From the NCBI GenBank assembly GCA_002304785.1, contig DBMG01000163.1, positions 1 to 32,695 of the forward strand: DNA of 32,695 nucleotides. Direction: 5' to 3'. Below the pieces are notes generated by a model. That model searched no databases, had not been told where the DNA came from, and saw only the letters and a list, made by a program, of their open reading frames with translations. The stretch is from Candidatus Accumulibacter sp. UBA704. Its GTDB lineage: Bacteria > Pseudomonadota > Gammaproteobacteria > Burkholderiales > Rhodocyclaceae. The position numbers were made by a program, and so were the translations under genes. Positions within the stretch are counted from its first letter, which is position 1, and every line of letters begins with the position of its first letter. Below, one piece after another: positions 26,400 to 32,695 of this stretch.

Positions 26400-27176
26400 A
26401 TGCAATTTGGAATGGTTATCGACCTGCAGCGCTGCGTGGGTTGCGGCGCCTGCGCCTTCGCCTGCAAGGCGGAAAATACGACGCGCGATCGTGACGAGGA
26501 AGACGGTCAGAGCTACAACTGGGCCGACTTCATCATGAAAACGGAAGGCGCGTTCCCGAACACCACGCACTGGGTCATGCCGGTGCTGTGCAACCACTGC
26601 TCGGAAGCGGCCTGCGTCGAAGTCTGCCCGGTGAAGCCGAACAAGGCGATGTACAAGACGCCCGAGGGTATCACCATGCACGATCCGTCGCTGTGCATCG
26701 GTTGCCGTGAGTGCCAGACGGCCTGTCCGTATAGCAGCGAAGAACTGGATGCGGCCAGCCTCAGCGGCGAGACGTACAGCGTGATCAGCTTCAACGGTCG
26801 TTACAAACCGCTGCATCCGAAGTGGGAGGACAACACGCCGCTGATCGCCGGGGCCACCGCTTCTGGTGCCGAAACGGCGCAAAAGGCCGGCGTCCCGGTG
26901 CCGGCGATGAACGCGTTCGAGTCGAAGGATGTCGGCCCGCTGCGCAAGAAGCGCATCGTCGAGAAATGCACCTTCTGCGCGCACCGTACGCTCAACGGGC
27001 TGCAACCGGCGTGCGTCGAAGCCTGTCCGTCGCAGGCTCGCATCTTCGGCGACCTCGATGATCCCAATTCCGCCGCGGCGAAAGTCCTGGCGGCGAAAAA
27101 GACGTTGGTGCTCAAGCCGGAAAAAGGTACGCGGCCGAATGTCTATTACGTTGGAAAATACAGCGCGAGGTCTTGA
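26400..27176 (+). CDS. arrB: Respiratory arsenate reductase iron-sulfur subunit
   Basis: 258 residues. A DmsB/NrfC-like ferredoxin with sixteen cluster Cys in four groups: 12/15/18/22 (CVGCGACAFAC), 64/67/72/76 (CNHCSEAACVEVC), 99/102/105/109 (CIGCRECQTAC) and 190/193/205/209 (CTFC...CVEAC). All four would be [4Fe-4S]. There is no signal peptide, so it should be exported with Tat-bearing ArrA. AAGGAGATAAAA precedes the ATG, 24 bases after arrA stops. No NrfD-type membrane anchor follows, as in the two-subunit Shewanella-type ArrAB. Confidence 0.9.
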   Translation: MQFGMVIDLQRCVGCGACAFACKAENTTRDRDEEDGQSYNWADFIMKTEGAFPNTTHWVMPVLCNHCSEAACVEVCPVKPNKAMYKTPEGITMHDPSLCIGCRECQTACPYSSEELDAASLSGETYSVISFNGRYKPLHPKWEDNTPLIAGATASGAETAQKAGVPVPAMNAFESKDVGPLRKKRIVEKCTFCAHRTLNGLQPACVEACPSQARIFGDLDDPNSAAAKVLAAKKTLVLKPEKGTRPNVYYVGKYSARS

Positions 27177-27194
27177 GTCATAATTGCCTGAATG

Positions 27195-27220
27195 GGGCGA
27201 GCGATCCTCGCCCTTTTTTT
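27195..27220 (+). terminator. Rho-independent terminator between arrB and the chaperone gene
   Basis: GGGCGAG (27195-27201), loop CGATC and CTCGCCC (27207-27213) form a perfect 7-bp GC-rich stem, followed by seven T at 27214-27220. It ends ten bases before the chaperone start codon, overlapping the leader of that gene. Confidence 0.85.
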
Positions 27221-27230
27221 CGGAGAAACG

Positions 27231-27860
27231 ATGGCAAACCAAGCATTCGAGCGAGCCGCCGCGCTGGCCGACGTGAGCCGCCTGCTGGCGGCCTGCTACT
27301 ACGAACCCGGTCCCGAATTCGCCGAGGAGCGGCTCTTCGACGCGATGATCGACGCGGCACAGCGGATCGATGCGGTGCTGGCCGAGAAGGCGTCGCTGCT
27401 GAAAACGGCTTTCGAGGCGGATTCGCAGCAGGACCTGCTGGTCGATTACGCACATCTCTTCCTCGGGCCGGTGGGCTTGCTGGCGCTGCCCTACGAGTCG
27501 GCGTGGCTGGAAAAGCAAGGGGTGCCGTCTTCAGAGGCGACGCAGGCCTTGCTCAATTTGTTCGCCGACGGCGGCTTCGAGGTCGACCCGGATTTCCGCG
27601 ACTTGCCCGATCATATTGCCGTCGAACTGGAGTTTCTTTACACCGCGTTCTTCAGGACAGCCGCGGCTATCCGCGATGCCGATCAGCCGGCGATCAAGGA
27701 GTTGATCGATTTGCGGCAACGCCTGATTGATCTGCACCTCGGACGCTGGTGCCCAGACTTTTTTGCCGCGGTGAGGACGGGAGCGCAGTGCCGTTTCTAT
27801 CGTGAACTGGCTGAGATGACGGCGCAGTTCATTGCCGTGGCACGCCGCGAAGGCGTCTGA
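27231..27860 (+). CDS. TorD/DmsD-family molybdoenzyme chaperone
   Basis: 209 residues, all-helical TorD-type: ADVSRLLAACYYEPGPEF, LLVDYAHLFLGPVGLLALPYESAWL, LPDHIAVELEFLYTAFF and CRFYRELAEMTAQFIAVA. The ExPYESxW/DHIxxELEF blocks are hallmarks of cytoplasmic proofreading chaperones that bind Tat leaders and help insert the molybdenum cofactor. Its client is very likely ArrA; the name arrD would be by position. The start is ATG at 27231 with GGAGAAACG; the upstream in-frame extension is within the terminator. Confidence 0.9.
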   Translation: MANQAFERAAALADVSRLLAACYYEPGPEFAEERLFDAMIDAAQRIDAVLAEKASLLKTAFEADSQQDLLVDYAHLFLGPVGLLALPYESAWLEKQGVPSSEATQALLNLFADGGFEVDPDFRDLPDHIAVELEFLYTAFFRTAAAIRDADQPAIKELIDLRQRLIDLHLGRWCPDFFAAVRTGAQCRFYRELAEMTAQFIAVARREGV

Positions 27861-27883
27861 CAACTCCGTTACACTGGTTCCCC

Positions 27884-28378
27884 ATGTCTCCTTCAGTATT
27901 CATCTTTGTTGGCCATTCCGGCTCCGGAAAGACGACGCTGGTCGAAAAACTGCTTCCGGAACTGATCCGGCGCGGACGCCGCGTGGCGACCATCAAGCAC
28001 GCGCATCACAAGGTGGAACTCGACACCGAGGGCAAGGACAGCTGGCGTTACAAAAACGCTGGTGCCGTGATGAGCATGCTGGTGACTACCAATGCCCTGC
28101 AGTTGGTCGCCGATGCAGTCGACCGGCGTGAGCCGCAACAATTGGCCGAGCGCTTTCTCGGTGAGGCGGACATGGTGTTGGCCGAGGGTTTTTCGCACGC
28201 GCCGGGGCCGAAGATCGAGATCCTGCGCGGTGCCTGCGGCAAACCGCCGCGCTGTGCGCTTGAGGATGGCCTGATCGCCATCGTTACCGATTGCCCGGAA
28301 GTCTACCCGGAGTTGCCGCATTTCGCGCTCGACGATCTGGCCGGCCTGGCGGAATTCCTCCTTCAGCATCAGGAATAA
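27884..28378 (+). CDS. mobB: Molybdopterin-guanine dinucleotide biosynthesis protein MobB
   Basis: 164 residues. P-loop GHSGSGKTTL at residues 9-18, then VATIKHAHHKVELDTEGKDSWRYKNAGA and MVLAEGFSHAPGPKIEILR, all characteristic of MobB, a GTP-binding partner of MobA in making the bis-MGD cofactor that ArrA requires. It starts 24 bases after the chaperone stop, so it is probably the last gene of the unit. Confidence 0.95.
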   Translation: MSPSVFIFVGHSGSGKTTLVEKLLPELIRRGRRVATIKHAHHKVELDTEGKDSWRYKNAGAVMSMLVTTNALQLVADAVDRREPQQLAERFLGEADMVLAEGFSHAPGPKIEILRGACGKPPRCALEDGLIAIVTDCPEVYPELPHFALDDLAGLAEFLLQHQE

Positions 28379-28388
28379 CAGACGTCCT

Positions 28389-28405
28389 TGTAACGTACTG
28401 TAACG
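28389..28405 (+). promoter_or_regulatory. TGTAACG direct repeat, ten-base spacing
   Basis: TGTAACG occurs at 28389-28395 and 28399-28405, one helical turn apart. On the other strand it reads GTTAC-N5-GTTAC, similar to the 23203-23220 element (GTTAC-N6-GTTAC). Ten-base spaced repeats are typical of response-regulator binding sites. The regulator is unknown. Confidence 0.4.
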
Positions 28406-28410
28406 CGCTA

Positions 28411-28461
28411 CCGTTTTGCAACCTGGCGATGCAAAACGGCAGAGCGGCGCAACACGCCGCT
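28411..28461. terminator. Two consecutive perfect stem-loops after mobB
   Basis: CCGTTTTGCA (28411-28420) pairs perfectly with TGCAAAACGG (28430-28439) over a 9-base loop, and AGCGGCG (28443-28449) with CGCCGCT (28455-28461) over a CAACA loop. They could end the arr/mob transcript, but no T-tract follows, so the role is uncertain. Between 28489 and 28514 GGAGCA/TGCTCC makes a third, looser hairpin before the next gene. Confidence 0.45.
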
Positions 28462-28543
28462 TACATCCCACGGTTTAAATGGCCCCATGGAGCAACGGAA
28501 TGGTTCGCTGCTCCGATCCGGTTCAGACGAATAGGAGATTGCC

Positions 28544-28990
28544 ATGAGAACCACATTAATTATCAAGCGTTTTGTACAGGTTGTTCTGCTGGGCACCGCC
28601 GTGGTGTCGACGGCGATGGCTCAACCTGGCCCTGGCTGGGGCGGCGGTTGGGGCGGCGGGTGCGGCATGCAGCGCGGCATGGGCGGAGGCGGCGGTTGGG
28701 GCATGGGGCCCGGTGGCGGTCGCGGTATGGGTTATGGGATGGGTTATGGTGCCGGGCCGGGCGCAGCGGCCAACCAGAACCTGACGCGCGGCTGGGAACT
28801 GACGACGCCGGAAGAGCGTACGGCGCAACAGATCAAGATGCGGGCGGTGAAGACCTATGATGAGTGCACCGCCGTGCAGACCGAACATCGCGGAATTCTG
28901 GAGGTTCGCGCCAAGGAAAAAGGATTGACGCTGGTGACTCCGCGCATCAGTCCATGTGACAACCTCAAGGCACGTGGCCTGATCAAGTAG
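28544..28990 (+). CDS. Gly-rich periplasmic protein of unknown function
   Basis: 148 residues. The N-terminus is a signal peptide (cleavage near STAMAQ). Residues 27-75 are a low-complexity Gly/Trp/Met-rich tract (WGGGWGGGCGMQRGMGGGGG). The conserved-looking C-terminal half, LTTPEERTAQQIKMRAVKTYDECTAV to ISPCDNLKARGLI, has two Cys likely to form a disulfide. I recall similar C-terminal domains in short periplasmic proteins of betaproteobacteria without a known role. TAGGAGATTGCC precedes the ATG. Confidence 0.78.
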   Translation: MRTTLIIKRFVQVVLLGTAVVSTAMAQPGPGWGGGWGGGCGMQRGMGGGGGWGMGPGGGRGMGYGMGYGAGPGAAANQNLTRGWELTTPEERTAQQIKMRAVKTYDECTAVQTEHRGILEVRAKEKGLTLVTPRISPCDNLKARGLIK

Positions 28991-29019
28991 TCCCCCATCC
29001 TCGACGCGGGAGTCCAGTC

Positions 29020-29727
29020 ATGTTCAAACCCATGGTGCTTTCCTTGTGCCTGATTTCGGCCGCCGGCACGGCCGTTGCCGCTGATCCGGTGACCGACGCC
29101 ATGCAGAAAACCTACGCGCCGTATCGTGTGGCGCTGTTCAAGACCAATAACAAGGCTCAGGAGGACTCCCGGCAGGCGGTTCTCCAGGCGCAGCAGGGCT
29201 GGGCCCGGATGGCCGCCGAATTCGGCGCCAATCCGCCCGCGCCGTATGCCGGTGATTCGGAGTTTGGCGCTTCGCTGGCCGCGGTCAGCAAGGTGTACGT
29301 CAAGGCGCTGGACGAAATCGAACGCAACCAGCTCACTGACGCGCACGAAACCCTGGAAGAGGTCCGCGACATCATGGCCGACATGCGCCGGCGCAATCAG
29401 GTCGTGGTCTTCAGCGACCACATGAACGCCTACCACGCAGAGATGGAGCATCTTCTGACCCATGGGGAAAAGCTTCTCGCCGCCCCGAACGGAATGCTGG
29501 AACTGACAGCCAAATCGGGTGCGCTCGCTTTCCTGGCCGGGCGGCTGAAAAGCGAGGCTCCGGCCAGCCTGATGCAGAACGAGGAGTTCGGCGGTTTGCT
29601 CAAGGCCGTCGAGAAGTCCGTGGCGGATCTCAAAGCCGCACTGTTTGCCCAGAATGTGGCTAAAGCGAAAGAGTCCATCGGCAAGCTGAAGGGGCCGTAC
29701 TCGAGAATGTTCATGAAATTCGGCTAA
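29020..29727 (+). CDS. Helical periplasmic protein of unknown function with His/Met cluster
   Basis: 235 residues. A signal peptide (cleavage near AVAADP) is followed by a mostly helical body, probably a four-helix bundle like cytochrome c' or imelysin-type proteins, but with no CxxCH haem motif. One helix carries DHMNAYHAEMEHLLTHGEKL, with four His and two Met at helical spacing, a plausible metal site. It lies 29 bases after the Gly-rich gene and before the ABC genes. Function not recognised. Confidence 0.78.
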   Translation: MFKPMVLSLCLISAAGTAVAADPVTDAMQKTYAPYRVALFKTNNKAQEDSRQAVLQAQQGWARMAAEFGANPPAPYAGDSEFGASLAAVSKVYVKALDEIERNQLTDAHETLEEVRDIMADMRRRNQVVVFSDHMNAYHAEMEHLLTHGEKLLAAPNGMLELTAKSGALAFLAGRLKSEAPASLMQNEEFGGLLKAVEKSVADLKAALFAQNVAKAKESIGKLKGPYSRMFMKFG

Positions 29728-29766
29728 GACCGGACGAAGAACAGCTCCGACGCAAGGGAAGTCCAA

Positions 29767-29794
29767 CGTCATCCCGGCCTCCGTCGGGATGACG
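29767..29794. repeat. REP-like perfect palindrome
   Basis: CGTCATCCCG (29767-29776) and CGGGATGACG (29785-29794) form a perfect 10-bp stem with an eight-base loop. Its sequence and the peptide VIPTEAG that it would encode on the minus strand resemble dispersed GTCATTCCCGC-type repeats common in beta- and gammaproteobacteria. It lies between two plus-strand genes and could stabilise or end the upstream transcript. Confidence 0.6.
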
Positions 29795-29842
29795 GAACGC
29801 CGGGAGCGCTGCCCGGAAAATACAAAAACGAGGACGACAGCC

Positions 29843-30544
29843 ATGGCGTTGATCCAGGCAGATAACATTACCAAAAGCTACCGCGTCGGCGACATGAATG
29901 TCCCGGCGCTTAAAGGGCTCAGTTTCGAGATCGGCGAGGGAGCCTTTGCCGCCTTTGTCGGTCCGTCGGGCAGCGGCAAGACGACATTGCTCAATTTGCT
30001 CGGCTGTCTCGATCATCCGTCCAGCGGCACGCTGAAGGTCAATGGCACCGATATCAGCACGTTGTCGCGCAGCGTGGCGGCGACCTTCCGCGGCGAAAAC
30101 CTCGGATTCATCTTTCAGGATTTCAACCTGGTGCCCGTGCTGAGCGCCTACGAGAATATCGAGTACCCGCTGCTGATGGTACGCGGCTGGTCGCCGGAGA
30201 AGCGGCGCGAGCGGGTGGAGAAAATGATCGCCGCCGTGGGCATGACCGAGCACGCGCACAAGCGGCCGGATCAGCTTTCCGGCGGACAGAAACAGCGCGT
30301 TGCCGTAGCCCGGGCCCTGGTCGGCGAGCCGAAGCTGGTGCTGGCCGACGAGCCGACGGCGAATCTCGATCACGATACCGCCTATCGCATCCTGGAGCTG
30401 ATGAAATCGATGCGCGACAGCTTCGGCACGTCGTTCATCTTTTCCACGCACGATCCGAAGATCATGGGCGAAGCCGAGCTGACCTTTACCCTTGAAGACG
30501 GCCGCCTGGTGCGGCAAGGAGGTGAGGCATGTCCTCCACGCTGA
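29843..30544 (+). CDS. MacB/LolD-like ABC transporter ATPase
   Basis: 233 residues. Walker A GPSGSGKTT, Q-loop FIFQDFNLVPVLSAYENI, signature LSGGQKQRVAVARAL, Walker B LVLADEPTANLD and the switch His in STHDPKIM. The EYPLL and NLDHDTA style is that of LolD/MacB ATPases that work with FtsX-type permeases. The ATG at 29843 has ACGAGGA upstream; the longer frame to 29789 includes the REP-like repeat and is rejected. It overlaps the permease gene by 16 bases. Confidence 0.92.
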   Translation: MALIQADNITKSYRVGDMNVPALKGLSFEIGEGAFAAFVGPSGSGKTTLLNLLGCLDHPSSGTLKVNGTDISTLSRSVAATFRGENLGFIFQDFNLVPVLSAYENIEYPLLMVRGWSPEKRRERVEKMIAAVGMTEHAHKRPDQLSGGQKQRVAVARALVGEPKLVLADEPTANLDHDTAYRILELMKSMRDSFGTSFIFSTHDPKIMGEAELTFTLEDGRLVRQGGEACPPR

Positions 30545-31773
30545 AACTGGCCTGGCGCAACCTGACGCGCTATCGTCGCCGGACGCTGCTCACGGCGCTG
30601 CTGATCATGCTCGGCGTGATGGCTCTTTTGCTTTTCGTTGCCGCCGCCGGATCGTTCAAGCAGACGATGATCGGCTCGATCACCGACAGCATGCTCGGGC
30701 ACCTGCAGATCCACCGCCGGGGCTATACGGCATCGATCGACAACCTGCCGCTCAACCTGAACCTGCAGCCCAATGCCGTCGGCAAGATCGAGAGCGCGCT
30801 CAAGGCGGAACCGGAGATCGCCGCCTATTCGCTGCGCGTCAAGCTCGGCGCGATGTTCAGCAACTTCACCGAGAATACCAGCGTACGCCTGAACGGCATC
30901 GACCCGGTCGCCGAGGATTCGACGGTGCCGGCCCTGCGCCAGCGCATCAACGATGGCGACAGGACGGGGCCGCTGGTGGCGCCCGGCAAGGTGCTGATAC
31001 CGACATTGATCGCGCGCGGCATGAAGGTCAAGGTGGGCGACGCCGTGGTGCTGGTGGTGACCAATGCTTCCGGATCGGTGAACGGCAAGAACTTCGTCGT
31101 CAGCGGCATCCTCGATGGCGTGACGGGGCCGGGCGGGCGTGACGGATACATCCATATCGACGATGCGCGCGATCTGCTGCGCATGGACAAACCCGAAGTC
31201 ATGGAAGTCGCGGTGCGGCTAAAGTCGCTGAAGTCGCTGGCCGCGATGCAGCAGCGCCTGAACGCCAGGCTCGACGAAATCCAGAACAAGGAAGGCAAGC
31301 CGGCCACCGAACTGCATCTGTGGTCGGATCTGTCGCCGTTCGCCAACATCGTGCGCATGATCGACATGATGACGCTGTTTATCCGCATCATGCTGGTGGC
31401 CATTGTGCTGGTCAGCGTGATGAACGTGATGCTGATGGCCGTCTACGAACGCATCCGCGAGATCGGAACCCTCGCGGCCATTGGCACGCAGCCGGGCAAA
31501 CTGATGGCCATCTTCCTGGCCGAAGGGCTGCTCCTTGGGCTGGCTGGCGCGGCGGCGGGGATTGCGTTGAGCTATGCCCTGGTCGGGTACCTCAACCTCA
31601 ATCCGGTTGTGTTTGCCTTCGGCCGTGAGCAGATCACGTTGCGTCCCGTGCTCGAACTGGCCGAAGTGGCCGGCGTGCTCGGCCTGGCCGTCCTCGTCTC
31701 GGCGCTGGCCAGCCTGCAACCCGCCTGGCGCGCCGCCCGCATGGATCCGATCCAGGCCCTGCGTCACGTTTGA
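30529..31773 (+). CDS. FtsX/MacB-type ABC permease
   Basis: 414 residues. TM1 near residues 22-44 (LLTALLIMLGVMALLLFVAA), a large periplasmic MacB-PCD domain (about 50-280), then three C-terminal TM helices including IRIMLVAIVLVSVMNVMLMAVYERIREIG, the FtsX-core signature, and SLQPAWRAARMDPIQALRHV. Such permeases extract substrates such as lipoproteins or push periplasmic factors; there is no efflux-pump adaptor here. Following genes encode a LolA-like protein and a secreted, possibly outer-membrane protein, so an envelope-lipid or lipoprotein route is likely. Confidence 0.92.
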   Translation: MSSTLKLAWRNLTRYRRRTLLTALLIMLGVMALLLFVAAAGSFKQTMIGSITDSMLGHLQIHRRGYTASIDNLPLNLNLQPNAVGKIESALKAEPEIAAYSLRVKLGAMFSNFTENTSVRLNGIDPVAEDSTVPALRQRINDGDRTGPLVAPGKVLIPTLIARGMKVKVGDAVVLVVTNASGSVNGKNFVVSGILDGVTGPGGRDGYIHIDDARDLLRMDKPEVMEVAVRLKSLKSLAAMQQRLNARLDEIQNKEGKPATELHLWSDLSPFANIVRMIDMMTLFIRIMLVAIVLVSVMNVMLMAVYERIREIGTLAAIGTQPGKLMAIFLAEGLLLGLAGAAAGIALSYALVGYLNLNPVVFAFGREQITLRPVLELAEVAGVLGLAVLVSALASLQPAWRAARMDPIQALRHV

Positions 31774-31787
31774 TTTCGGAGAATACG

Positions 31788-32522
31788 ATGAAAGCGACCA
31801 AACTGCCGACCCTCGTGGCACTGTGCCTCCCCTTGCTGGCTTCCGCCGTCGATGGCGTCGAACTGCTGAAGAAGGTCGACCGCAACCTGGAACCGGAGTC
31901 GTACGAGTCCTACCGCAAGCTGATCAATATCGAACCGAACGGGGCGAAGAAGGAGTTCGTCATCTACTCGGTGAAGAAGGGCAAGGACCAGGTGGCGACG
32001 TTGTTTCTCTCGCCAGCCAGTGACAAGGGGCGCAGCACGCTGCGCCAGGGCGACAACATGTGGCTGTACATCCCCAACGTCGGCAAGCCTATGCGTATCA
32101 CCAGCCTGCAGTCGGTGACCGGAGGCGTGTTCAATAACGCCGACATCATGCGCCTCGACTACGCCGTGGAGTACGACGTGAAGTCGGTGGAGGAGAAGGG
32201 CGAGACCTACCTACTGGACCTCAAGGCCAAGACCGGCGAGGTGGCCTACGACCGGCTGGTGATGACGGTGGACCGCAAACTCGTCCTCCCGACCGAGATC
32301 GTCGCCTACGCCTCCAGCGGCATGCTCATGAAGACCCTGTATTTAAAGGATATCAAGGACTTCGGCGGCGGTATCAAGCGCCCGGCGACGATCGAGACCG
32401 ACAGCCCGCTGTACAAAGGATACAAGTCAGTGATGCTTTACTCGGGCCTGAAGAAGAAGGACTTCCCGGACGAAGTATTTACGCAGGGCTTCATGGCGCG
32501 TATGGAGGAATTGCGCAAGTGA
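31788..32522 (+). CDS. LolA-like outer-membrane lipoprotein-sorting-type periplasmic protein
   Basis: 244 residues. The signal peptide MKATKLPTLVALCLPLLASA is followed by a LolA/LolB-type beta-sheet fold: VIYSVKKGKDQVATLFLSPA, DNMWLYIPNVGKPMRITSLQSVTGGVFNNADIMRLDYAVEYDV, and KTLYLKDIKDFGGGIKRPATIE. These proteins resemble DUF4292/outer-membrane lipoprotein-sorting proteins found with MacB-like ABC transporters. CGGAGAATACG precedes the ATG at 31788. A GTG overlapping its stop could couple the next gene. Confidence 0.86.
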   Translation: MKATKLPTLVALCLPLLASAVDGVELLKKVDRNLEPESYESYRKLINIEPNGAKKEFVIYSVKKGKDQVATLFLSPASDKGRSTLRQGDNMWLYIPNVGKPMRITSLQSVTGGVFNNADIMRLDYAVEYDVKSVEEKGETYLLDLKAKTGEVAYDRLVMTVDRKLVLPTEIVAYASSGMLMKTLYLKDIKDFGGGIKRPATIETDSPLYKGYKSVMLYSGLKKKDFPDEVFTQGFMARMEELRK

Positions 32523-32575
32523 CAGCGCGCAAGCGTGACGGGATGCCGGAGTCGAAGCGGAAGGAAAAGCATTTC

Positions 32576-32695
32576 GTGAAGCCGCTCTTCATCGTTCCCG
32601 CCATGGCGCTCGCTCTGGCCCTGCCGGCCGGCGCCGAAGAATTCAAGTTCGACGCCAGTGAGTTCGACAGGAAGACCGTGGAGTTTTCCGGCTAC
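32576..32695 (+). CDS. Secreted protein, 5' end only (possible outer-membrane beta-barrel; runs off right edge)
   Basis: Translating from a GTG at 32576 gives MKPLFIVPAMALALALPAGA, a clear signal peptide, then EEFKFDASEFDRKTVEFSGY to the window edge. AAGGA lies about ten bases upstream. The mature N-terminus resembles proteins I recall next to MacB-like/LolA pairs, which continue as an outer-membrane barrel, but this cannot be checked here. An in-frame ATG at 32543 would give an N-terminal extension less like a signal peptide. Confidence 0.62.
   Translation, partial: MKPLFIVPAMALALALPAGAEEFKFDASEFDRKTVEFSGY

Noticed and set aside
29767..29794. Rho-independent terminator after the helical periplasmic gene
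   Set aside because: The stem is perfect but no T-tract follows, and the sequence looks like a dispersed REP-type repeat; kept as a repeat instead.

Overview
The window looks like a chromosomal arsenic island from a GC-rich Gram-negative bacterium, most likely a betaproteobacterium of the Rhodocyclales type. This placement is inferred from codon use, the NTF2-like sensor-domain gene at the left edge, the betaproteobacterial style of the ars operon, and Tat/Lol/cytochrome c envelope genes. No rRNA or tRNA gene was recognised, so the taxonomy is tentative.

Layout. (1) 1-1000: the 5' end of an NTF2/SnoaL-like sensor gene running off the left edge on the minus strand, a truncated IS transposase remnant, and a 21-bp perfect tandem duplication. 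(2) 1023-6982, plus strand: a compact arsenic-resistance operon: arsR, arsC (low-molecular-weight phosphatase type), acr3, a GNAT acetyltransferase (arsN-like), an ECF sigma factor, an AhpD-like CxxC protein, arsD, arsA and a second ECF sigma factor. Both sigma factors end in a similar Cys-rich tail. (3) 6994-8303, minus strand: an ArsP-type permease followed by a mini-thioredoxin. (4) 8556-10008: tag (3-methyladenine glycosylase) and rlmA. (5) 10031-14694, minus strand: isochorismatase-like, pirin, YtcJ-like amidohydrolase, ABM monooxygenase with membrane tail, a broken ArsR-type regulator and an SRPBCC protein, with a divergent HxlR regulator at 14807. (6) 15260-16340: a TMEM175-type channel and a DUF3135-like protein. 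(7) 16525-19423: a second permease, a ProC-like dehydrogenase, a second mini-thioredoxin and a DUF3313 lipoprotein. (8) 19475-23131, minus strand: a three-gene sensory module (PhnD-like binding protein, histidine kinase, sigma-54-dependent response regulator). (9) 23437-28378, plus strand: monohaem cytochrome c, an arsenate-respiratory-reductase-type molybdoenzyme (arrA), its four-cluster ferredoxin (arrB), a TorD-type chaperone and mobB. (10) 28544 to the right edge: a Gly-rich periplasmic protein, a His/Met-bearing helical periplasmic protein, a MacB/LolD-like ABC ATPase with its permease, a LolA-like protein, and the start of a secreted protein that may be an outer-membrane barrel.

How it fits together: arsenate would be reduced in the cytoplasm by ArsC and arsenite exported by Acr3, with ArsA/ArsD as an ATPase/metallochaperone. 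In the periplasm, arsenate could serve as electron acceptor through ArrAB. The periplasmic PhnD-like protein, kinase and NtrC-type regulator are divergent from the respiratory operon. That operon is preceded by an excellent -24/-12 promoter at 23372-23385, giving a complete sensing-to-transcription circuit in one place. The ArrA call over ArxA rests on the GRY segment and on the conserved His/Ser/Cys/Lys/Tyr active-site set. No membrane quinol-oxidising subunit (NrfD/ArrC or CymA) is visible, so the electron route is open and the small cytochrome c is the obvious local candidate. The most novel-looking elements are the two anti-sigma-less ECF factors with matching Cys tails, the sigma-54/PhnD circuit, and the intra-operon terminator between arrB and the chaperone gene.
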